Source: Kaistella solincola (lineage in GTDB: Bacteria > Bacteroidota > Bacteroidia > Flavobacteriales > Weeksellaceae). Taken from it: DNA of 64,000 nucleotides. Numbering within the stretch: the first letter of the stretch is position 1; every line of letters begins with the position of its first letter. Where the stretch lies: the NCBI RefSeq assembly GCF_000812875.1, contig NZ_JSYK01000002.1, positions 496,001 to 560,000 on the forward strand. The letters run 5' to 3'. Positions 8,249-16,805 of the stretch are shown one piece after another. The position numbers and the translations under genes are program-made. Below the pieces are notes generated by a model. It was not told the origin of the DNA and searched no databases. It saw nothing but the letters and a program-made list of their open reading frames with translations.

Positions 8249-9100
8249 ATGGGATTTTTGCTGAGATTATTTTCGAAAAACGGTTTATTCGTTTTCTTTA
8301 TATTTCTGCAACTCATTGCTTTAGTATTGATTTTCAGCCGAAATTCAATGCAACAGTCGTGGATTGCGGGCCAGTCTGCAGCATTTAACTCCTGGGTTTC
8401 CGGCTATATCGATGAAGGCGCTTCCTATTTAAAATTAAAGCAAACCAACGAGCAGCTGGTAGAGCAGAATAAAGTTTTGATGGAACAGCTTTATGGAAAA
8501 AATGCCAAAATAACGCCGAATTTCCGGAAAGTCCACGATACCATTGGCGGTGGGCAAATTTATACTTTCGTAGATGGTGATATTGTTTTCAACAGCATTA
8601 ACCGGAAAGACAATTACTTCACCATAAACCGCGGAAAAAGAGACGGCGTTCAACCGAAAATGGGTGTAATGGCGCCGGGCGGAATTGCTGGAATTGTGAT
8701 CAATACCACCGATTCTTATTCTTTGGTACAGTCGGTTTTAAGTTTAAATAAAATTAAAATTAATGCTGCGCTGAAAAATTCCGGTTATTTCGGTACTTTA
8801 ACCTGGCGCGGTGAAGATTCGCGTGTAATGCATCTGGCCGATATTCCGAAATATGTGCCGCTGAAAGTTGGAGACACCGTTGTAACTGACGGAAAATCAG
8901 CTATTTTCCCACAGGGAATTATGATTGGTAAAGTTGCCGGTTACGAAGTGGATAGCAAAACCGGCTTTTGGGACATTTCTGTAGAACTCAGCGCAAAAAT
9001 GGGAAACATCAGCAAAATATTTGTTGTTAAAAACCTAAAAAAAGCAGAAGTTTCTAAAATTCAGGATACACTGCAAGCTACTATACAAAGAGAAAAATGA
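8249..9100 (+). CDS. mreC: Rod shape-determining protein MreC
   Basis: Bitopic inner-membrane scaffold that links MreB filaments to periplasmic PBP2. 283 residues: a short cytoplasmic start, one membrane segment at about residues 12-30, a predicted coiled coil near 55-80, and the periplasmic MreC beta domain beginning around FNSINRKDNYFTINRG. The VMAPGGIAGIVI block is typical. It ends with the ATGA overlap that starts mreD. Confidence 0.95.
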   Translation: MGFLLRLFSKNGLFVFFIFLQLIALVLIFSRNSMQQSWIAGQSAAFNSWVSGYIDEGASYLKLKQTNEQLVEQNKVLMEQLYGKNAKITPNFRKVHDTIGGGQIYTFVDGDIVFNSINRKDNYFTINRGKRDGVQPKMGVMAPGGIAGIVINTTDSYSLVQSVLSLNKIKINAALKNSGYFGTLTWRGEDSRVMHLADIPKYVPLKVGDTVVTDGKSAIFPQGIMIGKVAGYEVDSKTGFWDISVELSAKMGNISKIFVVKNLKKAEVSKIQDTLQATIQREK

Positions 9101-9603
9101 TAAGCCGTACATTATTTACCGACATATTATTAATTGTATTGCTTATTGCGCTGCAGGTTTTTGTCCTGAACAGAATCACGCTTTTTGGGAAATATACTCC
9201 GGTGATTTATCCGGTTTTCGTAATGTTTTACCCTTTTTTCCGAAATAAATACCAATTTCTGCTGCTGAGTTTTCTGCTTGGTTTAGGCGTCGATGCTTTC
9301 CTTTATACGTGGGGCATTAATGCATTCGCGACAACGGTTATAGCGTATTTCCGGACCTTAATTTTCCGGACTTCAACGGATACTTCTACCGACTTTTTTT
9401 CGTTTCAGTCCTTACAATGGTCTCAGTTTCTGTTTTTCATTTTGATGAGTATCCTGATTCATCAGTTTTTAGTTCAGTATATTGAGATTTTTAAATTTTC
9501 GCGGTTCTTTGACGTATTTTTAAATGTTTTGGCAACCAGTGCTATTTCGTTTATCTTTATTTTCATCTACGCATTAGCCTTTAAAATCAAACAAAAAGTT
9601 TGA
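9097..9603 (+). CDS. mreD: Rod shape-determining protein MreD
   Basis: Small polytopic membrane protein of the elongasome. 168 residues with about five hydrophobic segments and no catalytic motif. MreD is poorly conserved, so the identification relies on membrane topology, size and position between mreC and the PBP2 gene. It overlaps mreC by 4 bases (ATGA) and the next gene by 4 bases (TTGA). Confidence 0.9.
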   Translation: MISRTLFTDILLIVLLIALQVFVLNRITLFGKYTPVIYPVFVMFYPFFRNKYQFLLLSFLLGLGVDAFLYTWGINAFATTVIAYFRTLIFRTSTDTSTDFFSFQSLQWSQFLFFILMSILIHQFLVQYIEIFKFSRFFDVFLNVLATSAISFIFIFIYALAFKIKQKV

Positions 9604-11612
9604 AATCACAGTACATCAAAATTTTCATATTTCTCTCCTTTATTGCTCTGATTTTCATAGCACGGCTCGCTTATTTGCAACTTTTCACGGACAGATATGC
9701 ACTGAACGCCGCAAATACATCCATAAAAACCGAATATATTATTCCGCAGCGCGGTGTAATTTTCGACCGAAACGGAAAAATTCTGGTCGGCAACCAACCT
9801 TCTTACGAAATCTCTTTCACCGAAGCTTTGATGAAACCGGATTTCGACACCTTGGAATTTTGCAATTTATTACGGATTTCGAAGGAAGATTTTATTAAAA
9901 ATGTCAATGCAATAAAAGCTGAAAAATATTATTCGAAGCTGACGCCGATGACGTTCATTAAAAATTTAAGCCGCGAAGATATTGCAAGAATTCAGGAAAT
10001 TATTTTTAAATATCCCGCGTTCAGCATTGTCTCCCGTCCGCAGCGCCAGTATGAAGTTTCAACTTCCGGAAATCTTTTGGGTTACACCAATGAGGTAAAT
10101 GACCGTGATATTAAAAAAGATTCCCTTTATTATTTACCGGGCGATTTCATCGGAAAAACAGGAATTGAAAAATCTTATGAAAGAGAACTGCGTGGTGAAA
10201 AAGGCGTTCAGTACATTCAGAAAGACATTCGGCTTCGCAACATCGGCAAATATAAAAACGGTGCGTTAGACCGCGATGTTGTTACCGGCAAAGATCTCAC
10301 GCTCACCATCGATTATGATCTGCAGAAAATTGCAGAGGAAATGATGATCGGCAAACAGGGCGCCATTGTAGCTCTTGACCCCAGCAACGGCGAAATATTG
10401 GTTCTTGCAACCGGCCCGGACATCGATCCGAACCTTTTTGTCGGTCCGGAAAAAACCCGCAATCTGTACCGTCTGCAAATGGACACAATTTACAACAACC
10501 GACCAACTTTCGACAGGTCTTTACAAGCGGCTTATCCGCCGGGTTCAACCTTCAAATTGCTTACAGCTGCAGCTGCAATGCAAATGGGCGTGATGGATGA
10601 AAACACCATTTTCCCGTGCGGTGGCGGTTTCAGCTATAACAGACTTAGAATTAAAGGTCATGGCGGCGCGGATCCATTAATTCCGGCAATTCAGGTTTCC
10701 AGCAACTGCTATTTTTCATACGCCTTTATCGCTATTATGAACAAATATCCTGGCGATCCAAGTCGCGGCGTAAATGAATGGAAAAAAATCATGAGCAGCT
10801 TTGGCGTTGGTGAATTTTTAAATAACGATTTAGCAGTTGGTTCAAAAGGCCGAATTCCATCCGGAGAGTTTTACGAAAAAAGAAGCGGCAAAAAAAACTG
10901 GTCTTCCGCATATACCATGAACGGATCAATTTTCAATGGAATGGGCCAGGGCGACGTTTTATTAACTCCGCTTCAAATGGCAAATTCCATCGCAGCAATT
11001 GTAAACAGAGGCTGGTATTATACCCCACATATCGTAAAATCCATTGACGGCAAACCTAATCCCGATCCTAGATTTAAAGTAAAACATAAAACTTTGGTAG
11101 ATCCGAAACACTTTGAACCGATTATTAAAGGTATGGAAGCGGTGGTTTTGCAGGGTACAGCGCGCGGTCTAAAATCCAATGATTTTACAATGCTGGCAAA
11201 AACAGGAACGGCACAGGTTCCGCAGGGAAAAGATAATTCCATTTTTGTTTTGGCGGCGCCGGCAGAAAATCCTAAAATCGTGATCGCCGCTGTGATGGAA
11301 CATGCGGGATTTGGAGCCACTTGGGCGGGCCCGGCTGCAACGGTAATTGCTGAAAAATATCTGACAGGAGAAATTAAGCGGGAACATTTGTACAAGAAAA
11401 TGGTCAACGCGACTTTTATGCCGGAATATAAACGTCAATGGGTGGTGGAATTGAAGCGAAAAGGTTTGTACAAAGAACCGAGCAAAGATTCGCTGTTTCT
11501 GCAAACCGTGGAAACAAAGCTGGAAAATGCAAAAACCCAGGCTGAAAAAAAACAGCTGCTCTATCAAAAAGATTCTATCATTAATAAAATTAAAATTTCA
11601 GCAAAGAAGTGA
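9600..11612 (+). CDS. mrdA: Penicillin-binding protein 2 (elongation transpeptidase)
   Basis: Class B D,D-transpeptidase that crosslinks peptidoglycan during elongation, anchored in the inner membrane by an N-terminal helix (about residues 8-24) and working with RodA. 670 residues. Pedestal domain features: RGVIFDRNGKILVGN near 52-66. Catalytic motifs: SxxK as YPPGSTFKLL, SxN as the Ser-Ser-Asn in VSSNCYFS, and KTG as LAKTGTAQVP. The start is TTG at 9600, overlapping the mreD stop as TTGA; no ATG lies near, and the signal anchor begins right there. The C-terminal tail of about 60 residues is lysine-rich and beyond the usual domain. Confidence 0.95.
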   Translation: MKSQYIKIFIFLSFIALIFIARLAYLQLFTDRYALNAANTSIKTEYIIPQRGVIFDRNGKILVGNQPSYEISFTEALMKPDFDTLEFCNLLRISKEDFIKNVNAIKAEKYYSKLTPMTFIKNLSREDIARIQEIIFKYPAFSIVSRPQRQYEVSTSGNLLGYTNEVNDRDIKKDSLYYLPGDFIGKTGIEKSYERELRGEKGVQYIQKDIRLRNIGKYKNGALDRDVVTGKDLTLTIDYDLQKIAEEMMIGKQGAIVALDPSNGEILVLATGPDIDPNLFVGPEKTRNLYRLQMDTIYNNRPTFDRSLQAAYPPGSTFKLLTAAAAMQMGVMDENTIFPCGGGFSYNRLRIKGHGGADPLIPAIQVSSNCYFSYAFIAIMNKYPGDPSRGVNEWKKIMSSFGVGEFLNNDLAVGSKGRIPSGEFYEKRSGKKNWSSAYTMNGSIFNGMGQGDVLLTPLQMANSIAAIVNRGWYYTPHIVKSIDGKPNPDPRFKVKHKTLVDPKHFEPIIKGMEAVVLQGTARGLKSNDFTMLAKTGTAQVPQGKDNSIFVLAAPAENPKIVIAAVMEHAGFGATWAGPAATVIAEKYLTGEIKREHLYKKMVNATFMPEYKRQWVVELKRKGLYKEPSKDSLFLQTVETKLENAKTQAEKKQLLYQKDSIINKIKISAKK

Positions 11613-12838
11613 AGTGGGCGCAAGGAATAGATAAACTCGGATTAACACTGTATTTCTTGCTGTGTGCATTTGCCATTGCAAATATTTACAGCGTGGAGCC
11701 TGCCAGCGGAAGCCGCCAGGCAGTCTGGTTCGGCGTGTCGGTTTTTGTCGGAATCATCATTTTCATGATGCGGACCAAGTTCTTCGAAAATATGGCCGGC
11801 ATTATTTATATCATCGGTTTGCTTTTGCTAATCGGGCTTTTTCCGTTCGGAACAGAAATTTTGGGCCAGAAAAACTGGTATAAGTTTGGGCCGGTGAGTT
11901 TACAGCCGGTAGAATTTGCGAAAATCGGTACTGCTTTAATGCTGGCAAATTATGTTTCCGGACCGGATTTTAATTTAAAAAACAGAAAATCGCTGTGGAC
12001 TTCATTAGCCATAATCGGTGTGCCGGCTGTAGTGGTTTTATTAATTCCGGATGTAGGTTCACTTCTGGTCTTTATCGCCTTTTTTATCGCACTGTACCGC
12101 GAAGGACTTTCAGGTTGGTTTTTCGGAGTCGGATTTATATTCGCCGCGGTTTTCCTGGTTGCTCTCGCTATAGATCCGCTTTATGTAGTTGCTGGAATTG
12201 TTATTATTGCCGGAATTGCGGTTTTTCTGAATCAAGCGAGAATTCACTGGAACGTCATTTCCGTTTCCGCTATTGTTGGTGGAATTGGAATTTTGTGCGG
12301 CTTGGCGTATGCGACACCAACCATTCTGGAAAAACTGCCGACCCACCAACGCGAAAGAATAGAAGTTTTATATAAAGGTGAAAAAGCCTTCCGCGACACG
12401 TCCGGTTATAACTTGCTGTACTCGAAAACGGCGATTGGTTCAGGCGGCTTTTTTGGTAAAGGCTATCGTGAAGGTTCGGTAACGCAGGGGAAATTTGTAC
12501 CCGAACAAAGCACCGATTATATTTTCTGTACCGTGGGTGAAGAATGGGGATTTTTCGGCAGTTCATTGCTCGTAATTGCCTATTCCGTATTTATTGGCCG
12601 GATTTATTACCTGTCCGAAAAGCAAAAATCAACTTTTAACCGCGTTTTTGGTTATTGTTTCGCATCGATTTTGCTGATTCACTTTTCGATAAACCTCGGC
12701 ATGGTGATGGGACTTTTCCCGACGGTTGGAATTCCGTTGCCGTTTTTCAGCTATGGTGGAAGCTCGCTGCTGGCATTTTCTACGATGACGTTTATTTTCT
12801 TTAAACTGAATTACACCGACCGCAACAGTTTGGTATAA
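11609..12838 (+). CDS. rodA: Peptidoglycan glycosyltransferase RodA
   Basis: SEDS-family polymerase that makes glycan strands from lipid II in the elongasome. 409 residues with about ten membrane helices. Recognisable SEDS features are WYKFGPVSLQPVEFAKI, the GSGGFFGKGYREGSVTQ loop, FVPEQSTDYIF and GIPLPFFSYGGSSLL near the C-terminus. The start is GTG in the GTGA overlap with the PBP2 stop. Last gene of the mre operon; the tandem hairpin array follows immediately. Confidence 0.97.
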   Translation: MKWAQGIDKLGLTLYFLLCAFAIANIYSVEPASGSRQAVWFGVSVFVGIIIFMMRTKFFENMAGIIYIIGLLLLIGLFPFGTEILGQKNWYKFGPVSLQPVEFAKIGTALMLANYVSGPDFNLKNRKSLWTSLAIIGVPAVVVLLIPDVGSLLVFIAFFIALYREGLSGWFFGVGFIFAAVFLVALAIDPLYVVAGIVIIAGIAVFLNQARIHWNVISVSAIVGGIGILCGLAYATPTILEKLPTHQRERIEVLYKGEKAFRDTSGYNLLYSKTAIGSGGFFGKGYREGSVTQGKFVPEQSTDYIFCTVGEEWGFFGSSLLVIAYSVFIGRIYYLSEKQKSTFNRVFGYCFASILLIHFSINLGMVMGLFPTVGIPLPFFSYGGSSLLAFSTMTFIFFKLNYTDRNSLV

Positions 12839-12853
12839 ACTTTTTCCAATAAA

Positions 12854-13290
12854 TTCGGCGTTTAAACAGCAATTTCTCTGGATTTAGCGATAACAATTAC
12901 TCTAGTCTTCAGCTTTAATTTAAAACAGAAAAATTCGGCGTTTTTGCGGCGAATTTTTTCGGTTTAGCAAAACCTTTACATCAGAATTGAGCTTTACTTT
13001 AAAACAGAAAATTTCGGCGTTTAAACGCAAATTTTTTCGGTTTAGCGAAACATTTTGAAGCACACTTCAGCTTATTTTAAAACAGAAAAATTCGGTGTTT
13101 TAACGGCTAATTTTTTAAGTTTTGCTAAACGTCTAAATCAGTTCGGCTTTCATTTAATAATCAAAAAATCCGTGATTTTAGCAGCAAATTTTTTCGATTT
13201 AGAAAAGCATTTACAGCAACTTCGGCTTAAATTTAAAATCAAAAATTCGTGCTTTTAGCGGGAAATATTTTAAAAGTAAAACAAAAACCA
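12854..13290. repeat. Degenerate tandem array, five 77-80 bp units plus a partial
   Basis: Unit starts (TTCGG or variant) fall at 12854, 12934, 13013, 13091, 13168 and 13246, giving periods of 80, 79, 78, 77 and 78. Each unit reads roughly ATTCGGCGTTTTAGCGGC, AATTTTTTCGGTTTAGC, a variable 20-base stretch, TTCGGCTTT and TTTAAAACAGAAAA. The array fills the convergent gap between rodA and the NlpC/P60 gene. The first 30-40 bases of each unit match the hairpin dispersed elsewhere in the window. No frame stays open across it, because the period is mostly not a multiple of three. Confidence 0.85.
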
Positions 13291-13308
13291 TCTCCGAAGA
13301 AATGGTTT
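13285..13308 (-). terminator. Terminator of the NlpC/P60 gene
   Basis: AAACCAT (13285-13291) pairs with ATGGTTT (13302-13308). On the minus strand the stem runs into GGTTTTTGTTTTA, a T-rich tract. Confidence 0.65.
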
Positions 13309-13331
13309 GAAGTATTTATCAATTATTTACT

Positions 13332-14024
13332 TTAGTTATTTTTTGCGAAATTGGTGTTTGCGGTTTCCGGAGAAATAACTCTTTTTGCAAATCTGTATTT
13401 CGGTCCCCAGTAAGAATCATTCAGTGAAGAAATCATGACACCTCTGGAAGTTGCAGCGTGGATGAATTTTACTGTCCCGTCTGCATCGATGCTTTCAACG
13501 ATACCCACGTGTGAAATTCTACCTCTGCCCTGGTGCGAAAAGAAAACCAGGTCGCCTTTCTGAAGGTCGGTTTTTTCAACTTTTTCGCCTTCCTGCGCTT
13601 GCGAAGCTGCAACTCTCGGTAAATTTACACCGGCGCTGCTGCCGAAAACTGAAAGTACGAATGCTGAACAGTCAATCCCGCTTCTGGTGGTTCCGCCGTA
13701 TCTGTAAGGAGTTCCTAAATAGGTTTCGGCTTCGGTCAGGATATCGTCAATTTTTTTTGTGAAGTGAATAGCTGAGGCGATTTCCTCGTTTCTTGCTATA
13801 TTTTCAAGAGTTTTAGCTGCTACAATCTGTTCTTCGCGGATGCTGTTAACCAATTGCTTTTTAGCGCTTTCTATTTTTTTACTGTCAAGTGACGCAAGTT
13901 TGGCATTTGATTTGTATTCTGAAACGTAACTTGTTGGAGTTGAAACTACGTAATTTGTAACACAAGACTGCAAGGAAAAAGTAGCGACCACAGCAGTAAC
14001 ATAAAACAAAATTCTTCTCTTCAT
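13332..14024 (-). CDS. NlpC/P60 family lipoprotein peptidase
   Basis: Predicted secreted cysteine peptidase cutting peptide crosslinks or stems in peptidoglycan. 230 residues: lipoprotein signal with lipobox SLQSC (Cys21), a helical spacer to about residue 95, then the C-terminal NlpC/P60 domain. The catalytic triad is visible as Cys119 (SGIDCSAF), His172 (ISHVGIVE) and His189 (FIHAATSRG). Likely a D,L-endopeptidase of the Spr/MepS type. Monocistronic with its own terminator; the long upstream gap holds repeated TGTTAAAA motifs. Confidence 0.93.
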   Translation of the reverse strand: MKRRILFYVTAVVATFSLQSCVTNYVVSTPTSYVSEYKSNAKLASLDSKKIESAKKQLVNSIREEQIVAAKTLENIARNEEIASAIHFTKKIDDILTEAETYLGTPYRYGGTTRSGIDCSAFVLSVFGSSAGVNLPRVAASQAQEGEKVEKTDLQKGDLVFFSHQGRGRISHVGIVESIDADGTVKFIHAATSRGVMISSLNDSYWGPKYRFAKRVISPETANTNFAKNN

Positions 14025-14179
14025 ATATATTAATTCTCAGTGTTAAAATGTAATATCTGTTTTAAAAAGCAATACAAAAGTAGGTATTACGGCAAAAGTG
14101 GGGGTGAAATCACCTCTCCTTCACTGGTGTTTTAACACATTTTAACAGTATTTTTTGTAATGTTAAAAGAATTTACCGT

Positions 14180-14215
14180 GCAATCCCTTTATTTAGGGAT
14201 TGCCGTTTTCTATTT
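14180..14215 (+). terminator. Orphan terminator-like hairpin
   Basis: GCAATCCCT (14180-14188) pairs perfectly with AGGGATTGC (14195-14203), followed by CGTTTTCTATTTT on the plus strand. No plus-strand gene precedes it, so it could end a short untranslated RNA or be a regulatory hairpin for the minus strand. Confidence 0.4.
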
Positions 14216-14302
14216 TATTAAGATTCGTTAACATTTATAAAATCTCTCTATTCAATATATAAGATTGATCAATAATGTGTTATAAACCCAGATGATGAAT
14301 AT

Positions 14303-14331
14303 AAAAAAAGCCTCTTAATGAGGCTTTTTTT
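14303..14331 (-). terminator. Terminator of glutamine synthetase III
   Basis: AAAAAAGCCTC, loop TTAAT, GAGGCTTTTTT: a long perfect stem with a T-tract on either strand, 27 bases past the glnN stop. Confidence 0.9.
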
Positions 14332-14357
14332 ATTATACATATATATTATATTACGTG

Positions 14358-16556
14358 CTATCTCGTAAATAGCAGTTCGCGGTACTTGGTTAAAGGCCAC
14401 AATTCATCGTCCACCATCATTTCCAGTTGGTCGGAAGCTGAACGGATTTTAGCAAAAAACGGAATCACGTCGTTACAGAAAGATTCTGCCATCTCCATTG
14501 AGGAATTTTTTGCTTTTGCTCCAGCTATTGCCTCAAGCAAGTTTTCAACTTCAACTTTAATGGTGCTTACATGCCCGGAAATTCCACGGATTAAGCTCGT
14601 CTGTTCCTGTGCTAAATCTTTAAATTCCGTTTCGCCAAAGATTTCCTTTAAACCTTTTACATTGTCAATCAAACGGTTTTGATATTTCAACGCGCTTGGA
14701 ATAATGTGGTTTCTGGCAATGTCTGCCAAAACGCGTGCTTCAATTGCAATAACTGAGGAATATTTTTCGAGTTTAATTTCGTTTCTGGCTTCAACCTCGC
14801 GAGCGGTGTAAATTCCCAGCTCTTCGTATAGTGCAATAAATTTCGGATCAAGTTCGCGGCCCAAAGCTTCCGGAGTAGTTTTAAGATTGTTTAAACCTCT
14901 TTTTACCGCTTCTTCTGCCCATTCAGCTGAATATCCGTCGCCTTCGAACATGATGTTTTTACACGCCTTAATATATTCACGTAAAATATTGAAAATGGCT
15001 TCATCTTTTTTCAGGCCTTTTTCAACCAAAGCATCAACTTCTTTTTTAAAGGTCTGAAACTGTTTTGCAGCAATTGCATTCATCACCGTCATCACCTCAG
15101 CACAGTTTGCAGAAGAACCTACGGCACGGATTTCAAATTTGTTTCCGGTGAATGCAAATGGTGAAGTACGGTTTCTATCCGTATTATCTAAAAGAATATT
15201 TGGGATTTTACCTACAACATTTAGCTTTAAATCGGTTTTTTCTTCAGGTGAAAGTTTTCCGTCTTTTACTTTTTCCAGTTCTTCTAAAACTCCAAACAAC
15301 TGGGAACCGATAAATGCTGAAATAATTGCCGGTGGTGCTTCATTAGCTCCCAAACGGTGATCGTTCCCTGCAGATGCAATGCTTACGCGCAAAAGATCGG
15401 CATAGTCATGAACCGCTTTTAAGGTATTTACAAAAAAAGTAAGGAATTGCAAGTTTTTTTTCGGATTGGCACCCGGGCTCAAAAGATTTTCACCGGTGTC
15501 GGTCGCCAAACTCCAGTTGTTGTGTTTTCCGCTACCGTTTACACCAGCGAATGGTTTTTCGTGGAAAAGAATATGGAAGTGATGTTTGTGAGCAACGCGT
15601 GCCATCAAATCCATTAACAATGAATTATGGTCAACCGCAACGTTCACTTCTTCGAACATCGGAGCAAGTTCGAACTGGTTTGGTGCAACTTCATTATGTC
15701 TCGTAGTTACTGGAATTCCCAATTCAATTGAACGGATTTCCAATTCCTTCATGAAATTCATCACACGCGTAGGAATGGAACCGAAATAATGATCATCAAG
15801 TTGCTGACCTTTCGCTGGTGAATGTCCCAGCAAAGTTTTTCCGGTAATCACCAAATCCGGTCGTGACTGGTATAGAGCAGAATCTACGAGAAAATATTCC
15901 TGCTCCCAGCCTAAAGTTGGGCTTACTTTGGTTACATTTTTATCGAAATAAGAGCGACAAATATCCGTTGCAGCTTCATCTACTGCATGAAGAGCGCGCA
16001 ATAAAGGTGCTTTATAATCAAGCGTTTCGCCGGTGTAAGAAATAAAAATGGAAGGGATACAAAGCGTAGTTCCCATGATGAAAGCCGGGGAAGTCGGGTC
16101 CCAGGCGGTATAACCACGCGCTTCAAAGGTATTTCTGATTCCACCGTTCGGAAAAGATGACGCGTCCGGTTCCTGCTGAATCAGCATGCTGCCGGAAAAG
16201 CGGTCGATTGCGCGGTCGCTTTCAAATGGTGTAAAAAAAGAATCGTGTTTTTCTGCAGTGGAACCTGTAAGCGGCTGAAACCAGTGTGTATAATGGGTAA
16301 CGCCTTTGCTTAAAGACCAATCTTTCATGGCTACAGCAATCTGGTCGGCAACATCGCGCTGGATTTTGGTTCCTCTTTTTATTGCGTCTTGAATGGAGGT
16401 GAAAGCCTCTTTGGTTAAATATTCGCGCATGGTTTCTTCAGAGAAAACCTTTTTGCAAAATAATTCGGATAAGCGGGAAGGAACTTCCACGGCGTTTTCT
16501 TTGCGAAAGTCTTTCTGAGAAAGCAATTCCAAAGCTTTAAATCTTACATTTGCCAT
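14358..16556 (-). CDS. glnN: Glutamine synthetase type III
   Basis: ATP-dependent synthesis of glutamine from glutamate and ammonia. 732 residues, the length of GSIII and far longer than GSI or GSII. Diagnostic blocks: LGWEQEYFLVD (metal-binding glutamates), TRHNEVAPNQFELAP near residue 291, FAGVNGSGKHNNWSL near 342 and NRTSPFAFTGNKFEIRAVGS. GSIII forms dodecamers and is typical of Bacteroidota. It has a probable promoter at 16584-16577 and its own terminator. No glnB/glnK gene is adjacent. Confidence 0.97.
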   Translation of the reverse strand: MANVRFKALELLSQKDFRKENAVEVPSRLSELFCKKVFSEETMREYLTKEAFTSIQDAIKRGTKIQRDVADQIAVAMKDWSLSKGVTHYTHWFQPLTGSTAEKHDSFFTPFESDRAIDRFSGSMLIQQEPDASSFPNGGIRNTFEARGYTAWDPTSPAFIMGTTLCIPSIFISYTGETLDYKAPLLRALHAVDEAATDICRSYFDKNVTKVSPTLGWEQEYFLVDSALYQSRPDLVITGKTLLGHSPAKGQQLDDHYFGSIPTRVMNFMKELEIRSIELGIPVTTRHNEVAPNQFELAPMFEEVNVAVDHNSLLMDLMARVAHKHHFHILFHEKPFAGVNGSGKHNNWSLATDTGENLLSPGANPKKNLQFLTFFVNTLKAVHDYADLLRVSIASAGNDHRLGANEAPPAIISAFIGSQLFGVLEELEKVKDGKLSPEEKTDLKLNVVGKIPNILLDNTDRNRTSPFAFTGNKFEIRAVGSSANCAEVMTVMNAIAAKQFQTFKKEVDALVEKGLKKDEAIFNILREYIKACKNIMFEGDGYSAEWAEEAVKRGLNNLKTTPEALGRELDPKFIALYEELGIYTAREVEARNEIKLEKYSSVIAIEARVLADIARNHIIPSALKYQNRLIDNVKGLKEIFGETEFKDLAQEQTSLIRGISGHVSTIKVEVENLLEAIAGAKAKNSSMEMAESFCNDVIPFFAKIRSASDQLEMMVDDELWPLTKYRELLFTR

Positions 16557-16576
16557 TTGATGTTGTTTTATTGAGG

Positions 16577-16584
16577 CAAAATTA
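16577..16584 (-). promoter_or_regulatory. Promoter -7 box of glnN
   Basis: TAATTTTG on the minus strand, 20 bases from the glnN ATG. A TTG lies about 23 bases further upstream (16610-16608) as a possible -33 element. Confidence 0.5.
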
Positions 16585-16671
16585 CAACAAAATCATAAAA
16601 AATTGCACAACTACCCCATATTTTTTAGGGGTGATCGTAAAATATTTTGAAATTTAAGTGGATTTCTAAAA

Positions 16672-16720
16672 AAATTTGCCGCTAAAAGGCCGAAATTTTT
16701 TATTTTGTAAATAAAAAAGT
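16672..16720. repeat. Dispersed AT-rich hairpin unit in the glnN/16806 divergent region
   Basis: AAATTTGCCGCTAAAAGGCC then GAAATTTTTTATTTTGTAA and AGTCAG. The extended sequence matches the reverse complement of an array unit beyond the hairpin, including the CTGTTTTAAA-like spacer. It lies between two divergent promoters, not after a gene end. Confidence 0.65.
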
Positions 16721-16782
16721 CAGTTCGATTAATTTTTGTTCATGAACCATTTACCTGAACGGCTTTAAAGAGAAAAAACCCT

Positions 16783-16789
16783 ATATTTG
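16783..16789 (+). promoter_or_regulatory. Promoter -7 box of the 16806 gene
   Basis: TATATTTG spans about 16782-16789. It places the transcription start after the GTG at 16791, which favours the ATG at 16806 as the translation start. Confidence 0.5.
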
Positions 16790-16805
16790 TGTGAAATTTT
16801 ACATT

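Larger units (their letters stand above)
14025..14357. other. Gene-free stretch between NlpC/P60 and glnN
   Basis: 333 bases with no supported gene. It contains TGTTAAAA four times: direct at 14041 and 14161, inverted at 14130-14137 and 14140-14147. It also has a TACTTTTG box on the minus strand (14082-14075), an orphan plus-facing hairpin at 14180-14203 and the glnN terminator at 14303-14331. Confidence 0.6.

Noticed and set aside
11018-11407. Minus-strand frame of 129 codons opposite the PBP2 gene
   Set aside because: Lies wholly opposite a well-conserved transpeptidase domain, with no promoter, no start context and a composition explained by the codons on the other strand.
13055-13258. 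A 67-codon reading frame in the tandem array with a 26-residue quasi-repeat
   Set aside because: The repeat in the protein is a by-product of two adjacent 77-78 bp units. Other units of 79 or 80 bp break the frame, and no start context or homology supports it.
12854-13290. CRISPR array
   Set aside because: Repeats are degenerate over their full 77-80 bp with no unique spacers, and no cas genes are present.
14025-14357. tRNA or riboswitch
   Set aside because: No cloverleaf, T-arm or known aptamer core could be recognised. Only short hairpins and repeated octamers are seen.
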